64,000 nucleotides of DNA, from positions 26,594 to 90,593 of the forward strand of contig NZ_KB849730.1 in NCBI RefSeq assembly GCF_000368865.1, given 5' to 3'. Positions 27,061 to 36,400 of this stretch are shown here, one piece after another (the first letter of the stretch is position 1; every line of letters begins with the position of its first letter). The stretch is from Acinetobacter bouvetii DSM 14964 = CIP 107468. Lineage in GTDB: Bacteria > Pseudomonadota > Gammaproteobacteria > Pseudomonadales > Moraxellaceae. The notes below the pieces were generated by a model, which was given only the letters and a program-made list of their open reading frames with translations, was not told the DNA's origin and did no database searches. A program made the position numbers and the translations under genes.

Positions 27061-27393
27061 TCAAACCCCTACCTTAACGGTAATGTGACAAGTACGCTTA
27101 GTAATACGATCTGCACGGCCTTTAGCACGCGGCATAATACGTTTCAGGCTCATGCCTTCATCAACGTAAATCGTAGAAACTTTAAGGTCGTCTACATCTA
27201 AACTGTTATTGTGTTCAGCGTTTGCAATCGCAGATTCCAATGCTTTTTTAACCAAAACCGCAGCTTTTTTGTTGCTGAAGTTTAAGATATTTAAAGCATG
27301 CGCAACAGATTTGCCGCGAATAAGGTCTGCAACCAAACGTGCTTTTTGTGCCGAGATAGCGGCACCGCGTAATTTAGCAGTAACTTCCATCAT
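27061..27393 (-). CDS. rplV: 50S ribosomal protein L22
   Basis: A 110-residue protein whose long beta-hairpin lines the exit tunnel; changes there can give macrolide resistance. [20 protein letters not shown] and the loop [15 protein letters not shown] region ([19 protein letters not shown]) are visible. Two consecutive ATG codons (27393 and 27390) could start it; spacing to AAGG favours the second slightly. Confidence 0.97.
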
Positions 27394-27399
27394 AGCACC

Positions 27400-27675
27400 T
27401 TAACGTTTAGACTTCTTGTCAACACCGTGACCACGATAGGTACGAGTTGGCGCGAATTCACCTAGTTTGTGACCAACCATGTGTTCAGATACGATCACTG
27501 GAACATGGTTACGGCCATTATGGACAGAAATTGTTAAACCAACAAAATCCGGGAGGATCATCGAACGACGCGACCAAGTTTTGATCGGCTTACGGTTATT
27601 AGCCGCGATAGCCGCTTCAACCTTAGCGAACAAGTGCGCATCGACGAATGGGCCTTTTTTCAGAGAACGAGGCAT
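27400..27675 (-). CDS. rpsS: 30S ribosomal protein S19
   Basis: A 91-residue protein of the 30S head that pairs with S13 and contacts A-site t[22 protein letters not shown] and the C-terminal [15 protein letters not shown] are hallmarks. 6 nt separate it from rplV. Confidence 0.98.
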   Translation of the reverse strand: MPRSLKKGPFVDAHLFAKVEAAIAANNRKPIKTWSRRSMILPDFVGLTISVHNGRNHVPVIVSEHMVGHKLGEFAPTRTYRGHGVDKKSKR

Positions 27676-27694
27676 TGTCAGATTCCTTTACTTG

Positions 27695-28519
27695 TTACTT
27701 AACGCGACGGTCGCGAATGATCATCTTAGTCGTACGCTTATTGGTACGTGTCTTGTACCCTTTAGCTTTTTGACCCCATGGGCTTACAGGTTGAATACCT
27801 TTGTTACGCCCTTCACCACCACCATGTGGATGGTCAACTGGGTTCATCGCCATACCGCGAACAGTAGGACGAACGCCACGCCAGCGTGATGCACCTGCTT
27901 TACCAAGTGAACGAAGGTTGCTTTCTGAGTTAGAAACTTCGCCTAACACAGCACGGCATTCAACATGTACTTTACGCATTTCACCTGAACGAAGGCGAAT
28001 GATTGCGTAAGAACCGTCACGACCCAACAATTGAGCAGAAGTACCAGCAGAACGTACTAATTGTGCGCCTTTACCGATTTTAAGCTCGATGTTGTGAAGA
28101 GTAGAACCGATTGGCATGTTGCGAAGCGGCAAGCAGTTACCTGGACGAATTGGAGCATCGTTACCAGACTGAACTGAATCACCAGCGCGAAGGCCTTTAG
28201 GTGCAATAATATAGCGACGCTCACCGTCAGCATATTTCAAAAGAGCAATATGCGAAGTACGGTTAGGATCGTATTCAATACGTTCAACTACAGCTGGGAT
28301 GCCGTCTTTGTTACGTTTGAAGTCAACAAGGCGGTAGTGCTGTTTATGGCCACCACCAACGTGACGAGTCGTAATGTGACCATTGTTGTTACGGCCGCCA
28401 GTACGTTTTTTAGCTTCAACCAACGGTGCATAAGGAGCGCCTTTGTGAAGATGGTCGTGAACGACTTTCTCTACAAAGCGGCGGCCCGGAGACGTTGGCT
28501 TACATTTTTGAATAGGCAT
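27695..28519 (-). CDS. rplB: 50S ribosomal protein L2
   Basis: A 274-residue primary 23S rRNA-binding protein needed for subunit joining and peptidyl transfer. The C-terminal [22 protein letters not shown] segment (here [18 protein letters not shown]) contains the conserved His implicated in peptidyl-transferase function. It is between rplW and rpsS. Confidence 0.98.
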   Translation of the reverse strand: MPIQKCKPTSPGRRFVEKVVHDHLHKGAPYAPLVEAKKRTGGRNNNGHITTRHVGGGHKQHYRLVDFKRNKDGIPAVVERIEYDPNRTSHIALLKYADGERRYIIAPKGLRAGDSVQSGNDAPIRPGNCLPLRNMPIGSTLHNIELKIGKGAQLVRSAGTSAQLLGRDGSYAIIRLRSGEMRKVHVECRAVLGEVSNSESNLRSLGKAGASRWRGVRPTVRGMAMNPVDHPHGGGEGRNKGIQPVSPWGQKAKGYKTRTNKRTTKMIIRDRRVK

Positions 28520-28530
28520 AATTTTCGTCC

Positions 28531-28851
28531 TTATTCCGCTGCGTTTTCAGCGGTATCGCCCAAGTCAGCCATTTCAACATCTTGGCCAGCTTTCAGGGTG
28601 ACGTATGCTTTTTTAACATCAGAACGGCGTCCTAATGTCTTACCAAAGCGCTTAGTCTTACCTTTAGTGATCGTCGTGTTAACTTTAACAACTTGAACAC
28701 CAAATAGTTGCTCTACTGCTTTTTTGATTTCAAGTTTGTTTGCATCAAGTGCAACTTTAAAAACTTGAACACCAGCAGTTTCGCCTAAAACTTGTGCTTT
28801 TTCTGAGAATACAGGCCCTTGCAGGACTTGATAGATACGTTCGTTGTTCAT
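28531..28851 (-). CDS. rplW: 50S ribosomal protein L23
   Basis: A 106-residue protein at the tunnel exit, the main docking site for trigger factor and [19 protein letters not shown] and the [24 protein letters not shown] loop (here [20 protein letters not shown]) reach into the tunnel wall. It overlaps rplD by 4 nt. Confidence 0.98.
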   Translation of the reverse strand: MNNERIYQVLQGPVFSEKAQVLGETAGVQVFKVALDANKLEIKKAVEQLFGVQVVKVNTTITKGKTKRFGKTLGRRSDVKKAYVTLKAGQDVEMADLGDTAENAAE

Positions 28852-29450
28852 CCGAGTTCTACCTCAATTTTCTTAGCAGCAGCTACAGACATAACAACTT
28901 TGTCAAACGCAATCAAGCTAACAGGATCAATTGCAGCAGCATCAACCACATCAACGTGTGGAATGTTGCGAGCAGCAAGATACAAGTTCTCATCAACAGC
29001 ATCTGTAACGATTAATGCGCGAGTTGCATTTAAGTCGTTAAGTTTTGCAAGCAATTCTTTAGTTTTCGGAGCAGCTACAGCAAACTCTTCAACCAAAACT
29101 AAGCGATCTTGACGAACAAGTTCAGCTAGGATGCATTGCATAGCACCGCGGTACATTTTACGGTTAACTTTTTGAGACCAGTCTTGTGGACGAGCAGCAA
29201 AAGTTTTACCGCCGCCAACCCAGATTGGGCTACGAATAGAACCGGCACGTGCACGGCCAGTACCTTTTTGACGGAATGGCTTTTTGCCGCCGCCAGATAC
29301 ATCGCCACGTGACTTTTGAGCTTTAGAACCTTGACGGCCGCCAGCTAAGTAAGCTGTAACTACTTGGTGTACAAGAGCTTCGTTAAACTCACGTCCGAAA
29401 GCAACTTCTGACAGTTCAACAGCAGAGCCGGAAACAGTATTTAAATTCAT
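28848..29450 (-). CDS. rplD: 50S ribosomal protein L4
   Basis: A 200-residue protein lining the tunnel constriction; in E. coli it also represses its own operon by attenuating transcription and translation at the S10 leader. The long loop [19 protein letters not shown] is clear. Whether it controls the 170-nt leader seen here is open, since that mechanism is not conserved in all gammaproteobacteria. Confidence 0.98.
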   Translation of the reverse strand: MNLNTVSGSAVELSEVAFGREFNEALVHQVVTAYLAGGRQGSKAQKSRGDVSGGGKKPFRQKGTGRARAGSIRSPIWVGGGKTFAARPQDWSQKVNRKMYRGAMQCILAELVRQDRLVLVEEFAVAAPKTKELLAKLNDLNATRALIVTDAVDENLYLAARNIPHVDVVDAAAIDPVSLIAFDKVVMSVAAAKKIEVELG

Positions 29451-29461
29451 AATATTTCCCC

Positions 29462-30100
29462 TCAGGCCTTGATCGTAGGGCGAACAGTTACGTCGCCGCC
29501 AGTAGCACCAGGAACCGCGCCTTTAACAACTAGAACTGAACGTTCAACGTCGATAGCAACGATCTCAAGACCCTGTGTAGTTACGCGTTCAGCACCTAAA
29601 TGGCCAGCCATTTTTTTGCCTTTGAATACGCGACCAGGAGTCTGGTTTTGACCAGTAGAACCTAAAACACGGTGAGAAACTGAGTTACCGTGTGTAGCAT
29701 CTTGCGTACGGAAGTTCCAACGCTTAACACCACCTTGGAAACCTTTACCTTTAGATGTACCAGTTACGTCAACAACTTGACCCACTGTGAACAACTCAAC
29801 GGTAAGCGTGCTGCCAACTTCACGACCTTCAAGATCAGCTTCTGTAGCGCGGAATTCTTGAACCAAACGGCCAGCAGCAACACCAGCTTTCGCGAAGTGG
29901 CCTTTTTGAGCGTTAGTTACGCGAGATTCGCGACGTTCACCAGTAGTGATTTGAATCGCTTGATAACCATCAGTTTCAAGCGTTTTGATTTGAGTGATGC
30001 GGTTAGGATCAACCTCAATCACTGTTACAGGCACAGAAACACCAGCATCTGTAAAGATGCGTGTCATACCGCACTTGCGACCGACTAAACCAATAGCCAT
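29462..30100 (-). CDS. rplC: 50S ribosomal protein L3
   Basis: A 212-residue early-assembly protein that reaches the peptidyl-transferase centre. [20 protein letters not shown] opens it and [19 protein letters not shown] contains the Gln that PrmB methylates in other species. The ATG at 30100 is chosen because GAGG lies 9 nt upstream; an ATG two codons earlier is only 3 nt from that site. Confidence 0.97.
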   Translation of the reverse strand: MAIGLVGRKCGMTRIFTDAGVSVPVTVIEVDPNRITQIKTLETDGYQAIQITTGERRESRVTNAQKGHFAKAGVAAGRLVQEFRATEADLEGREVGSTLTVELFTVGQVVDVTGTSKGKGFQGGVKRWNFRTQDATHGNSVSHRVLGSTGQNQTPGRVFKGKKMAGHLGAERVTTQGLEIVAIDVERSVLVVKGAVPGATGGDVTVRPTIKA

Positions 30101-30159
30101 GTGCATAAACCTCTAAAAAAGCGGCTTAATTAACTTAGAGCGTTAATTAACCGAAAGCC

Positions 30160-30471
30160 TTAACCCAATGCGATCTGTACGTCAACACCAGCTGCAAGAT
30201 CCAACTTCATCAATGCATCAACAGTTTTATCTGTAGGTTGAACGATGTCGATCAAACGTTTGTAAGTGCGGATCTCGTATTGGTCACGCGCATCTTTGTT
30301 AACGTGTGGTGAAGTAAGAACGTTAAAACGCTCGATGCGTGTAGGCATCGGAATAGGACCGCAAACTTGCGCGCCAGTACGTTTTGCTGTTTCTACGATC
30401 TCTTGAGAAGATTGATCAATTAGACGGTGATCAAAAGACTTAAGACGGATACGGATTCTCTGGTTAGACAT
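30160..30471 (-). CDS. rpsJ: 30S ribosomal protein S10
   Basis: A 103-residue protein of the 30S head that also serves as NusE in transcription antitermination with NusB and couples RNA polymerase through Nus[21 protein letters not shown] opens it. It is the first gene of the whole ribosomal locus. GGAG lies 9 nt before the ATG at 30471; an upstream in-frame start at 30507 lies before that site and is rejected. Confidence 0.98.
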   Translation of the reverse strand: MSNQRIRIRLKSFDHRLIDQSSQEIVETAKRTGAQVCGPIPMPTRIERFNVLTSPHVNKDARDQYEIRTYKRLIDIVQPTDKTVDALMKLDLAAGVDVQIALG

Positions 30472-30641
30472 ACCAGTTAACTCCAAGCCAAAAATATAAA
30501 GAATCACCCTTGACGCATCTCACCCCACTAAAAATAAGGCAAGTGTCAAAGGCAGTGAATTATCACTAAGGTCACGATCGATGCCGCGACTGTCACGATG
30601 TTAACTGCTTTATTCGCAGCCAACCCCCTTTCATTAAAGGG
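30472..30641 (-). promoter_or_regulatory. S10 leader (5' untranslated region)
   Basis: About 170 nt separate the predicted start of transcription from rpsJ. The start of the leader can form a CCCTTTAATGAAAGGG stem, and further inverted segments follow. In E. coli the leader of this operon is the target of L4; whether this unrelated-looking sequence folds similarly was not tested. Confidence 0.5.
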
Positions 30642-30647
30642 TCGCTC

Positions 30648-30676
30648 ATTATATCCATTGTTTAATGCATAAGCAA
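30648..30676 (-). promoter_or_regulatory. Sigma-70 promoter of the S10 locus
   Basis: On the minus strand TTGCTT and a perfect TATAAT are 17 nt apart, upstream of rpsJ. The upstream flank is A/T-rich, which could act as an UP element. This is the clearest promoter in the window. Confidence 0.88.
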
Positions 30677-30740
30677 ATATCTTTTCCTCTTTTTACATAA
30701 TTTTAGAAATCTCTTTGCAGAAGAATCGCCTGTATTTTGC

Positions 30741-31478
30741 TCAGCATGCCGTTTTTCTCAGCACGTATTCTATTGCTTTATTTAATAATTGATTTCCTTG
30801 AAGAAATTTCTCTTTGGCAGATTTTTTAAGTTCATCCTCGCTTTGCTGGCAGACGCCATTAAATAGAGCCAACTCTTCATCATCTTCAAGAAATAGCGCC
30901 AAAGCCTCAGGCGTAATTTCCGGGTGAAACTGAAAGCCCAGCACATTTTTTCCAATTTGATACATTTGATTGCGGCAGGCTTCATTTTCCGCCAAATGCA
31001 CTGCCCCTTTAGGAATTTCAAACGTTTCAGAATGCCACTGCATCACATTGAATTGTTCCGGCAACTGAAAGCACTCATCCGGGACAAAATTTATCTTTCG
31101 AACCGTGGTCCAGCCCAATTCCTGCGCGGCGCTCTTACTGACCGCCGCGCCCAGCGCATTGGCAATCAGCTGCCCGCCTAAACATAAGCCTATCGCCGGC
31201 TTGCCTAGCGCCAAATAGCGCCTGAGCCAGCGTTTTTCTATCTTCAGCCAAGGATAATTGGCTTCATCATTCACGCTCATTGTTCCGCCCATAATAATGA
31301 GCAGGTCTACATCCTCCACATGCGGCAACGCCTCGATGTCGAGCGCCAAATCGACAGGAAGCGCAAAAAACTCTGTCGCCGTCATGCGCGCATTCATTTC
31401 CTTCAAATATGAATAACAGCTTCCGAACCCTTCACCAGCAATATGCTGAAAATAATGTACTTTCAAATGCGGCTTCAT
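30741..31478 (-). CDS. Class I glutamine amidotransferase-like protein
   Basis: A 245-residue protein with the GATase1 fold. The nucleophile elbow GLCLGGQ has Cys99, and the later FQFHPEIT supplies the His and Glu of the triad. Such free-standing domains hydrolyse glutamine or related gamma-glutamyl compounds; related proteins are often labelled GMP synthase-like. It is a single-domain protein with no synthetase partner alongside, so the substrate is unknown. It is transcribed away from the cystathionine beta-lyase-like gene and ends at the S10 promoter region. Confidence 0.85.
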   Translation of the reverse strand: MKPHLKVHYFQHIAGEGFGSCYSYLKEMNARMTATEFFALPVDLALDIEALPHVEDVDLLIIMGGTMSVNDEANYPWLKIEKRWLRRYLALGKPAIGLCLGGQLIANALGAAVSKSAAQELGWTTVRKINFVPDECFQLPEQFNVMQWHSETFEIPKGAVHLAENEACRNQMYQIGKNVLGFQFHPEITPEALALFLEDDEELALFNGVCQQSEDELKKSAKEKFLQGNQLLNKAIEYVLRKTAC

Positions 31479-31638
31479 GCGCCATCCCTATTGTTGTAGC
31501 TATAGGGTTGCTTTTGCAAAAATGAAGCCAACTTTATCCCGGCTTTGCCGTTTTTAAACAATTCAAACAATCAGTGGCGAAAATCAGAGTGATCTCTTAA
31601 GCTTAGAATGAATATTCACCCTATTTTAGAGCTGTACT

Positions 31639-32841
31639 GTGAAAAAAACCCCTCAAACTGCATTAATCCATGCACCACGAAAAGCCCCGCAATTCATCTC
31701 TACAGTACAGCCTCCCCTATTTCGTGCATCCACCATCATTTTTGACAATACCGATGCCCTATTTAATCGCCATTGGACTGAACGCTATGATTACAGTTAC
31801 GGCACGCACGGCACACCAACCACTTTTACGCTAGGCGATAATATTGCGCAGATTGAAGGCGGTGAATTCAGCCTTTTGGCGCCCAGCGGACTGTCCGCCA
31901 TCAATTTGGTGAATTCCTGCTTTCTCGCGCAAGGCGATGAAGTCTGGGTGGCGGATAACATCTATGGGCCGAACATGGAGCATCTGCGCAATCTGCAAAC
32001 GCGATACGGCATTGCGGTGAAGGTCTATAATCCAATCGACGCAGAGACTTTTCAGCCCTCAGCAAAAGCCAAACTGATCTGGCTGGAAGCTGCAGGTTCG
32101 GTGACTTTAGAATTTCCAGACTTAACTGGCCTGGTTAAAAAGGCCAAAGCACAAAGCATCCTGACCGCACTGGACAATACCTGGGGGGCGGGCCTCGCCT
32201 TCAATGCCTTTGATTTTGGCAATGAACACCTGAATGTTGATATCAGCGTGCATGCCCTAACCAAATACCCAAGCGGCGGCGGTGATATTTTAATGGGTTC
32301 CGTGGTCACCCGAGATGAAAAACTCCATCATCAGCTCTTCCGCATGCATGCGCTGCAGGGCATTTCCATCTCAGGCGATGACGCAGCGCAAATCCAGCGC
32401 AGCCTAGCCTCGATGCAAATCCGCTATGAGCATCAATCGCGCAGCGCAATGACCTTGATGCATTGGCTGAAACAGCAGCCCGAGTTTATTCAGATCCTGC
32501 ATCCCGCGGATGAAGCTTCTGCAGGACATCCATACTGGAAAGAAATTTGCGCTATAGGGCAAAGCGCAGGCTTGGTCAGCGTAATTTTCAAGCCTGAATA
32601 TGACTTAAAGGCGGTCCGCGCTTTTTGCGATGCCCTTACTCTATTTAAACTGGGTTTCAGCTGGGGCGGCCCGGTCAGCCTTGTCATGCTCTACGACCTG
32701 AAAGACATGCGGGTATTGGCGCATACACATTTACAACAAGGTTTATTGGTGCGCTTCTGCATAGGGCTGGAACATCCGCAAGATTTAATTCAAGATATAG
32801 AAAACGCGTTAAAACAAATGAAAACACCGCAAAACGAATAA
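31639..32841 (+). CDS. Cystathionine beta-lyase-like PLP enzyme
   Basis: A 400-residue member of the Cys/Met metabolism PLP family (fold type I), probably cleaving cystathionine to homocysteine, pyruvate and ammonia. Motifs are YDYSYGTHGTPTT near the N terminus, LLAPSGLSAI, the ALDNTWGAG segment with the PLP-contacting Asp, and HALTKYPSGGG with the Schiff-base Lys209. The start is a GTG at 31639 with only a weak ribosome binding site. It is 18 nt ahead of the HerA-like ATPase gene, so the two may be co-transcribed. MetC versus another gamma/beta-lyase cannot be settled by reading alone. Confidence 0.85.
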   Translation: MKKTPQTALIHAPRKAPQFISTVQPPLFRASTIIFDNTDALFNRHWTERYDYSYGTHGTPTTFTLGDNIAQIEGGEFSLLAPSGLSAINLVNSCFLAQGDEVWVADNIYGPNMEHLRNLQTRYGIAVKVYNPIDAETFQPSAKAKLIWLEAAGSVTLEFPDLTGLVKKAKAQSILTALDNTWGAGLAFNAFDFGNEHLNVDISVHALTKYPSGGGDILMGSVVTRDEKLHHQLFRMHALQGISISGDDAAQIQRSLASMQIRYEHQSRSAMTLMHWLKQQPEFIQILHPADEASAGHPYWKEICAIGQSAGLVSVIFKPEYDLKAVRAFCDALTLFKLGFSWGGPVSLVMLYDLKDMRVLAHTHLQQGLLVRFCIGLEHPQDLIQDIENALKQMKTPQNE

Positions 32842-32859
32842 ATCAAAACAGGACTATTT

Positions 32860-34410
32860 ATGGGAACACCTATCGCCATTGCCAAAAAAACCGCCAATAC
32901 GCAGCAGGATATTGTCCTGCATTCACAATTCGCCAACCGCCATGGCCTAATTGCCGGTGCAACAGGTACAGGTAAAACTGTGACCCTGAAAGTATTGGCG
33001 GAAAGCTTTTCCCGCATCGGTGTTCCTGTATTTTTAGCCGATGCCAAAGGCGATGTTTCCAGCCTCGCCAAAGCCGGCGAAAGCAATGCTAAATTTAATG
33101 AGCGGCTCAAAATACTGAATATTGAGTCCATCCCGTTCTCCTCTTCCCCTGTGGTGTTCTGGGATCTGTTTGGCGTGCAGGGCCATCCCATCCGCACCAC
33201 CGTGTCTGAGATTGGCCCGCTGCTGTTGGCGCAAATGCTGAATTTGAACGATACGCAGGAAGGCGTGCTGTCCGCAGTATTCCGCATTGCCGATGATCAA
33301 GGCTTACTGCTGATAGATTTCAAAGATCTGAAGTCCATGATCAGCTATGTGACGGAACATGCTGCTGAATTTAAAGCGGAGTACGGCAACCTGTCTCCGG
33401 CCAGCCTTGGCGCGATTCAGCGCAATCTGCTGGCGCTGGCCGATCAGGGCGGCGATCAGTTCTTTGGCGAACCCAGCCTGAATATTCTGGACTTCATTCA
33501 AACTGACAGCCAGGGCCGCGGCAACATCAATCTTTTGGCCGCAGACAAGCTGATGAACACCCCAAAACTGTACGCCACTTTCCTGCTGTGGATGCTGTCC
33601 GAACTGTTTGAACAGCTGCCGGAAGTGGGCGATATGGACAAGCCCAAACTGGTCTTCTTCTTTGATGAGGCGCATTTGCTGTTTGATAATGCCAGCGCGG
33701 CGCTGCAGGAAAAAATTGAACAGGTGGTGCGCCTGATCCGCTCCAAAGGCGTCGGCATTTATTTTGTTACGCAAAACCCGCTGGATCTGCCGGAAAGTGT
33801 TTTAGGCCAGCTGGGCAACCGGGTGCAGCATGCGCTCCGCGCTTTCACTCCAAAAGATCAGAAAGCGGTCAAAACGGCTGCGGATACCTTCCGCGCCAAC
33901 CCTGAATTCAAAGTGAATCAAGCCATTACCGAGCTGGGGGTTGGTGAAGCCCTGATCAGCTGCCTGGATGAGCAAGGCACGCCGCAAATGGTTGAACGCG
34001 GCTGGGTGATGCCGCCGTACTCATCCTTTACCCCCATCAGCCTCGAAGAGCGCAAGGCCCTTATGGCGCAAAGCATCGTGACAGGCATTTATGAACAGCA
34101 CCTGGACCGTGAGAGCGCATTTGAATTATTGCAGCAAAAAGTCGCTGACCGCCAGCAGCAGGCTGTTCAGGCCGAACAGGATAAAGCGCAGGCCAAAGAA
34201 CAGGAAGCCTTAGCAAAGCAGCAGGCGCGCGAACAGGAGCGCATTGCCCGCGAACAGGCTAAGGAAAATGAACGCGCCGCCAAACAGCGTGAGAAACTGA
34301 TTCAGGATACCGTGGGCACCTTTGCCAAAAGCGCAGCCAGAAGCCTGGGCGGCTCAACAGGACAGAAAATTGTCCGCGGGCTGCTGGGCTCCCTATTCGG
34401 CAGCAAATAA
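32860..34410 (+). CDS. HerA-like P-loop ATPase (DUF853/YjgR family)
   Basis: A 516-residue HerA/FtsK-superfamily ATPase. The Walker A motif GATGTGKT is at residues 33-40, Walker B is [13 protein letters not shown] in the middle, and [24 protein letters not shown] follows as the sensor/arginine region. After about residue 400 comes a long Gln/Ala/Glu/Lys coiled coil, then a Ser/Gly tail ending [20 protein letters not shown]. The YjgR family is widespread but has no defined role. It ends at a strong terminator. Confidence 0.88.
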   Translation: MGTPIAIAKKTANTQQDIVLHSQFANRHGLIAGATGTGKTVTLKVLAESFSRIGVPVFLADAKGDVSSLAKAGESNAKFNERLKILNIESIPFSSSPVVFWDLFGVQGHPIRTTVSEIGPLLLAQMLNLNDTQEGVLSAVFRIADDQGLLLIDFKDLKSMISYVTEHAAEFKAEYGNLSPASLGAIQRNLLALADQGGDQFFGEPSLNILDFIQTDSQGRGNINLLAADKLMNTPKLYATFLLWMLSELFEQLPEVGDMDKPKLVFFFDEAHLLFDNASAALQEKIEQVVRLIRSKGVGIYFVTQNPLDLPESVLGQLGNRVQHALRAFTPKDQKAVKTAADTFRANPEFKVNQAITELGVGEALISCLDEQGTPQMVERGWVMPPYSSFTPISLEERKALMAQSIVTGIYEQHLDRESAFELLQQKVADRQQQAVQAEQDKAQAKEQEALAKQQAREQERIAREQAKENERAAKQREKLIQDTVGTFAKSAARSLGGSTGQKIVRGLLGSLFGSK

Positions 34411-34434
34411 TCTAAAAGCTCAATCAATAAAGGT

Positions 34435-34472
34435 AAAATTATGGGATATTTTTATATCCCATAATTTTTTTA
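34435..34472 (+). terminator. Terminator after the HerA-like ATPase gene
   Basis: AAAATTATGGGATAT can pair with ATATCCCATAATTTT across a TTTT loop, followed by more T. It lies 25 nt past the stop codon. Confidence 0.88.
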
Positions 34473-34485
34473 TGGTTTTTATTAA

Positions 34486-34508
34486 AAGATGTATTGCCAA
34501 TACATCTT
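34486..34508 (+). promoter_or_regulatory. NsrR-type operator 1 upstream of hmp
   Basis: A perfect 11-1-11 inverted repeat with left arm AAGATGTATTG and its exact complement as right arm. This matches the published NsrR architecture (two AAGATG(C/T)ATTT half sites around one base). It lies 52 nt before the hmp start and may overlap the promoter. Confidence 0.8.
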
Positions 34509-34510
34509 TT

Positions 34511-34533
34511 AATATGTATTTTAAATACATCTT
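34511..34533 (+). promoter_or_regulatory. NsrR-type operator 2 upstream of hmp
   Basis: A second 11-1-11 repeat with arms AATATGTATTT and AAATACATCTT, one mismatch from perfect symmetry. Its centre is 25 bp from that of operator 1, so two repressor dimers could bind side by side. The site ends 27 nt before the hmp ATG. Confidence 0.78.
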
Positions 34534-34560
34534 ATAAATAACCGCCATGAGAGATCAGCT

Positions 34561-35769
34561 ATGACTCCGCAGCAAATTGACCTTGTAAAAGCTACCGTTC
34601 CTGTACTGCGTGAAAATGGTGTCGCGCTGACAGGCTATTTCTATAACCGCATGCTGGGCAACAATCCGGACTTGAAAGAAACTTTCAACATGGGGCATCA
34701 GCGCAGCGGCGCTCAAGCGCAGGCCTTGGCAGGTGCTGTGTTGGCTTATGCAGAAAACATTGAAGATCCATCTGTGCTTTTACCTGTGGTTGAGCTGATT
34801 GCGCATAAGCATGTCAGCCTGAACATTCAAGCGCCTGATTACAATATTGTCGGTGAAAATCTGCTGCACTCCATCAGTGAAGTGCTCAGCATCTCCATGG
34901 AAGATCCGCTGATTGACGCATGGGCTGCCGCTTATGGCCAGCTGGCTGACTTATTCATCAGCACTGAAAAAGCCATTTACGATCAGCACGAACAAACCAA
35001 AGGCAGCTGGCTAGGCTGGCGCAATTTTAAAATTGCCAAAAAAGTGAAGGAAAGCGATGAAATCACTTCATTCTATTTGGCGCCTGCCGATGGCGGCGAT
35101 TTGCCCAAATATGAAGCGGGACAATATATTTCTGTGCGTGTCCTTGTGCCTGAACTGGGCTTAAAGCAGCCGCGCCAATACACCCTTTCTACCAGCCCTC
35201 AGGCAGACTATTTGCGCATTTCGGTAAAGCGCGAAGATGAAAAAGCCGGCTTGGCGGCAGGCTGGGTCTCAAATACCCTGCACAGTCTGGCAGAAGGCGC
35301 TGAAATTGAAGTGTCTGCGCCGACGGGCAACTTCTATCTGATTGACCCGAATAAGCGCAATGTGTTTATCAGCGGCGGCGTAGGCCTGACCCCAATGATT
35401 GCCATGCTGAATCAGCTGGTGACTTTAGATATGCCGCAGCCGGTGACCTTTATTCATGCCTGCCGCAGCAAGCAAGTGCATGCCATGAAGCAGCATATTC
35501 ATGACTTGAAGGCAAAATACCCACGCTTAACAACAGTGACTGCCTACGAGTTCCCGCATGCCAGCGACACATTAGGTGAAGACTACGAAATCGAAGGCCG
35601 TTTAGACCTCAGCAAAATTGACAGCGCTTTACTGCCGGCCAATGCAGACTATTACCTGTGCGGCCCGATGCCGTTTATGGCTGAACAGCACAAGGCCCTG
35701 GTTGCCCGCGGCATTCCAGCTGAGAACATCCACAGCGAGGCTTTCGGCACGGGCGGTGTTAAACACTAA
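34561..35769 (+). CDS. hmp: Flavohemoglobin, nitric oxide dioxygenase
   Basis: A 402-residue cytoplasmic enzyme that turns NO and O2 into nitrate using NAD(P)H. The globin domain (about 1-140) has the proximal heme His84 in AHKHVSL and the distal Tyr28. The FAD domain carries RQYTLS, and the NAD domain carries GGVGLTPM with a C-terminal CGPMPFM. Length is normal. Two NsrR-type operators lie in front and the gene for NsrR follows, so NO-responsive derepression is expected. The start ATG follows an AGAG-type site. Confidence 0.97.
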   Translation: MTPQQIDLVKATVPVLRENGVALTGYFYNRMLGNNPDLKETFNMGHQRSGAQAQALAGAVLAYAENIEDPSVLLPVVELIAHKHVSLNIQAPDYNIVGENLLHSISEVLSISMEDPLIDAWAAAYGQLADLFISTEKAIYDQHEQTKGSWLGWRNFKIAKKVKESDEITSFYLAPADGGDLPKYEAGQYISVRVLVPELGLKQPRQYTLSTSPQADYLRISVKREDEKAGLAAGWVSNTLHSLAEGAEIEVSAPTGNFYLIDPNKRNVFISGGVGLTPMIAMLNQLVTLDMPQPVTFIHACRSKQVHAMKQHIHDLKAKYPRLTTVTAYEFPHASDTLGEDYEIEGRLDLSKIDSALLPANADYYLCGPMPFMAEQHKALVARGIPAENIHSEAFGTGGVKH

Positions 35770-35795
35770 CCTGCGCGTCAGCCTGAAATAGACAG

Positions 35796-35831
35796 AGGGT
35801 TAGTTTAGGTGTGCTAGACTAACCCTAATTT
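35796..35831 (+). terminator. Inverted repeat between hmp and nsrR
   Basis: AGGGTTAGT and ACTAACCCT form a 9-bp stem with a 13-nt loop 27 nt after the hmp stop. The following AATTTATTT is only a modest T tract, so it may be a weak terminator that lets some transcription continue into nsrR. Confidence 0.6.
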
Positions 35832-35857
35832 ATTTCCCCTAAATTTACAGTATTATC

Positions 35858-36301
35858 ATGCAGCTGAATAAATTCACCGATTACGCGCTACGCCTTTTGA
35901 TGTATATCGCTCAGCCCAAAGAAATGCCGTACACCATTGCCGAAATTGCAGCAGATCTGCATGTTTCGCAAAATCATCTGGTCAAAATTGTGCATTTTAT
36001 GGGAAAGCAGAATTGGCTGATTACCACCCGCGGCAAAGGCGGCGGCATCCGCCTCAACCCGCAGGCGCTTACCCTCCCCTTAGGGGAAATTGTGCGCATC
36101 CTGCAACGTGAAACACCAATCGTCGAATGCAACACGCCGCCTTGCGTCCTGCGCAGCAACTGCGGACTGAAAGGCATTTTAGATCAGGCCATGGAACAGT
36201 TTTATCAAAGCCTCGACCAATACACTTTGGCCGATGTGCTCAGCGCACCGCCGTCATCCAAATACACCACACATTCACCGATTCAGCTGATCAATCTGTA
36301 A
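35858..36301 (+). CDS. nsrR: Nitric oxide-sensing Rrf2 repressor NsrR
   Basis: A 147-residue Rrf2 family transcription factor with a [Fe-S] cluster that releases DNA when nitrosylated. The N-terminal winged helix-turn-helix is followed by GKGGGIRL, and the three cluster Cys are C91, C96 and C102, the same spacing as E. coli NsrR. The position directly after hmp, together with the two operators in front of hmp, makes NsrR much more likely than IscR or another Rrf2 member. The ribosome binding site is weak. Confidence 0.92.
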   Translation: MQLNKFTDYALRLLMYIAQPKEMPYTIAEIAADLHVSQNHLVKIVHFMGKQNWLITTRGKGGGIRLNPQALTLPLGEIVRILQRETPIVECNTPPCVLRSNCGLKGILDQAMEQFYQSLDQYTLADVLSAPPSSKYTTHSPIQLINL

Positions 36302-36361
36302 CTGCAGCTGCAGCCGTTTTCTTCGTTAAGATCAAAGTTCGCTTGCCCGAACGACTTCCTT

Positions 36362-36367
36362 TATAAT
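36362..36367 (+). promoter_or_regulatory. Possible -10 element of yihA
   Basis: A perfect TATAAT lies 33 nt before the yihA start. The -35 at the right distance is poor (TCGCTT), so this is a weak call. Confidence 0.4.
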
Positions 36368-36400
36368 AGCTGCTTGTAAATCAGTCATTGAAGTTGAGTT

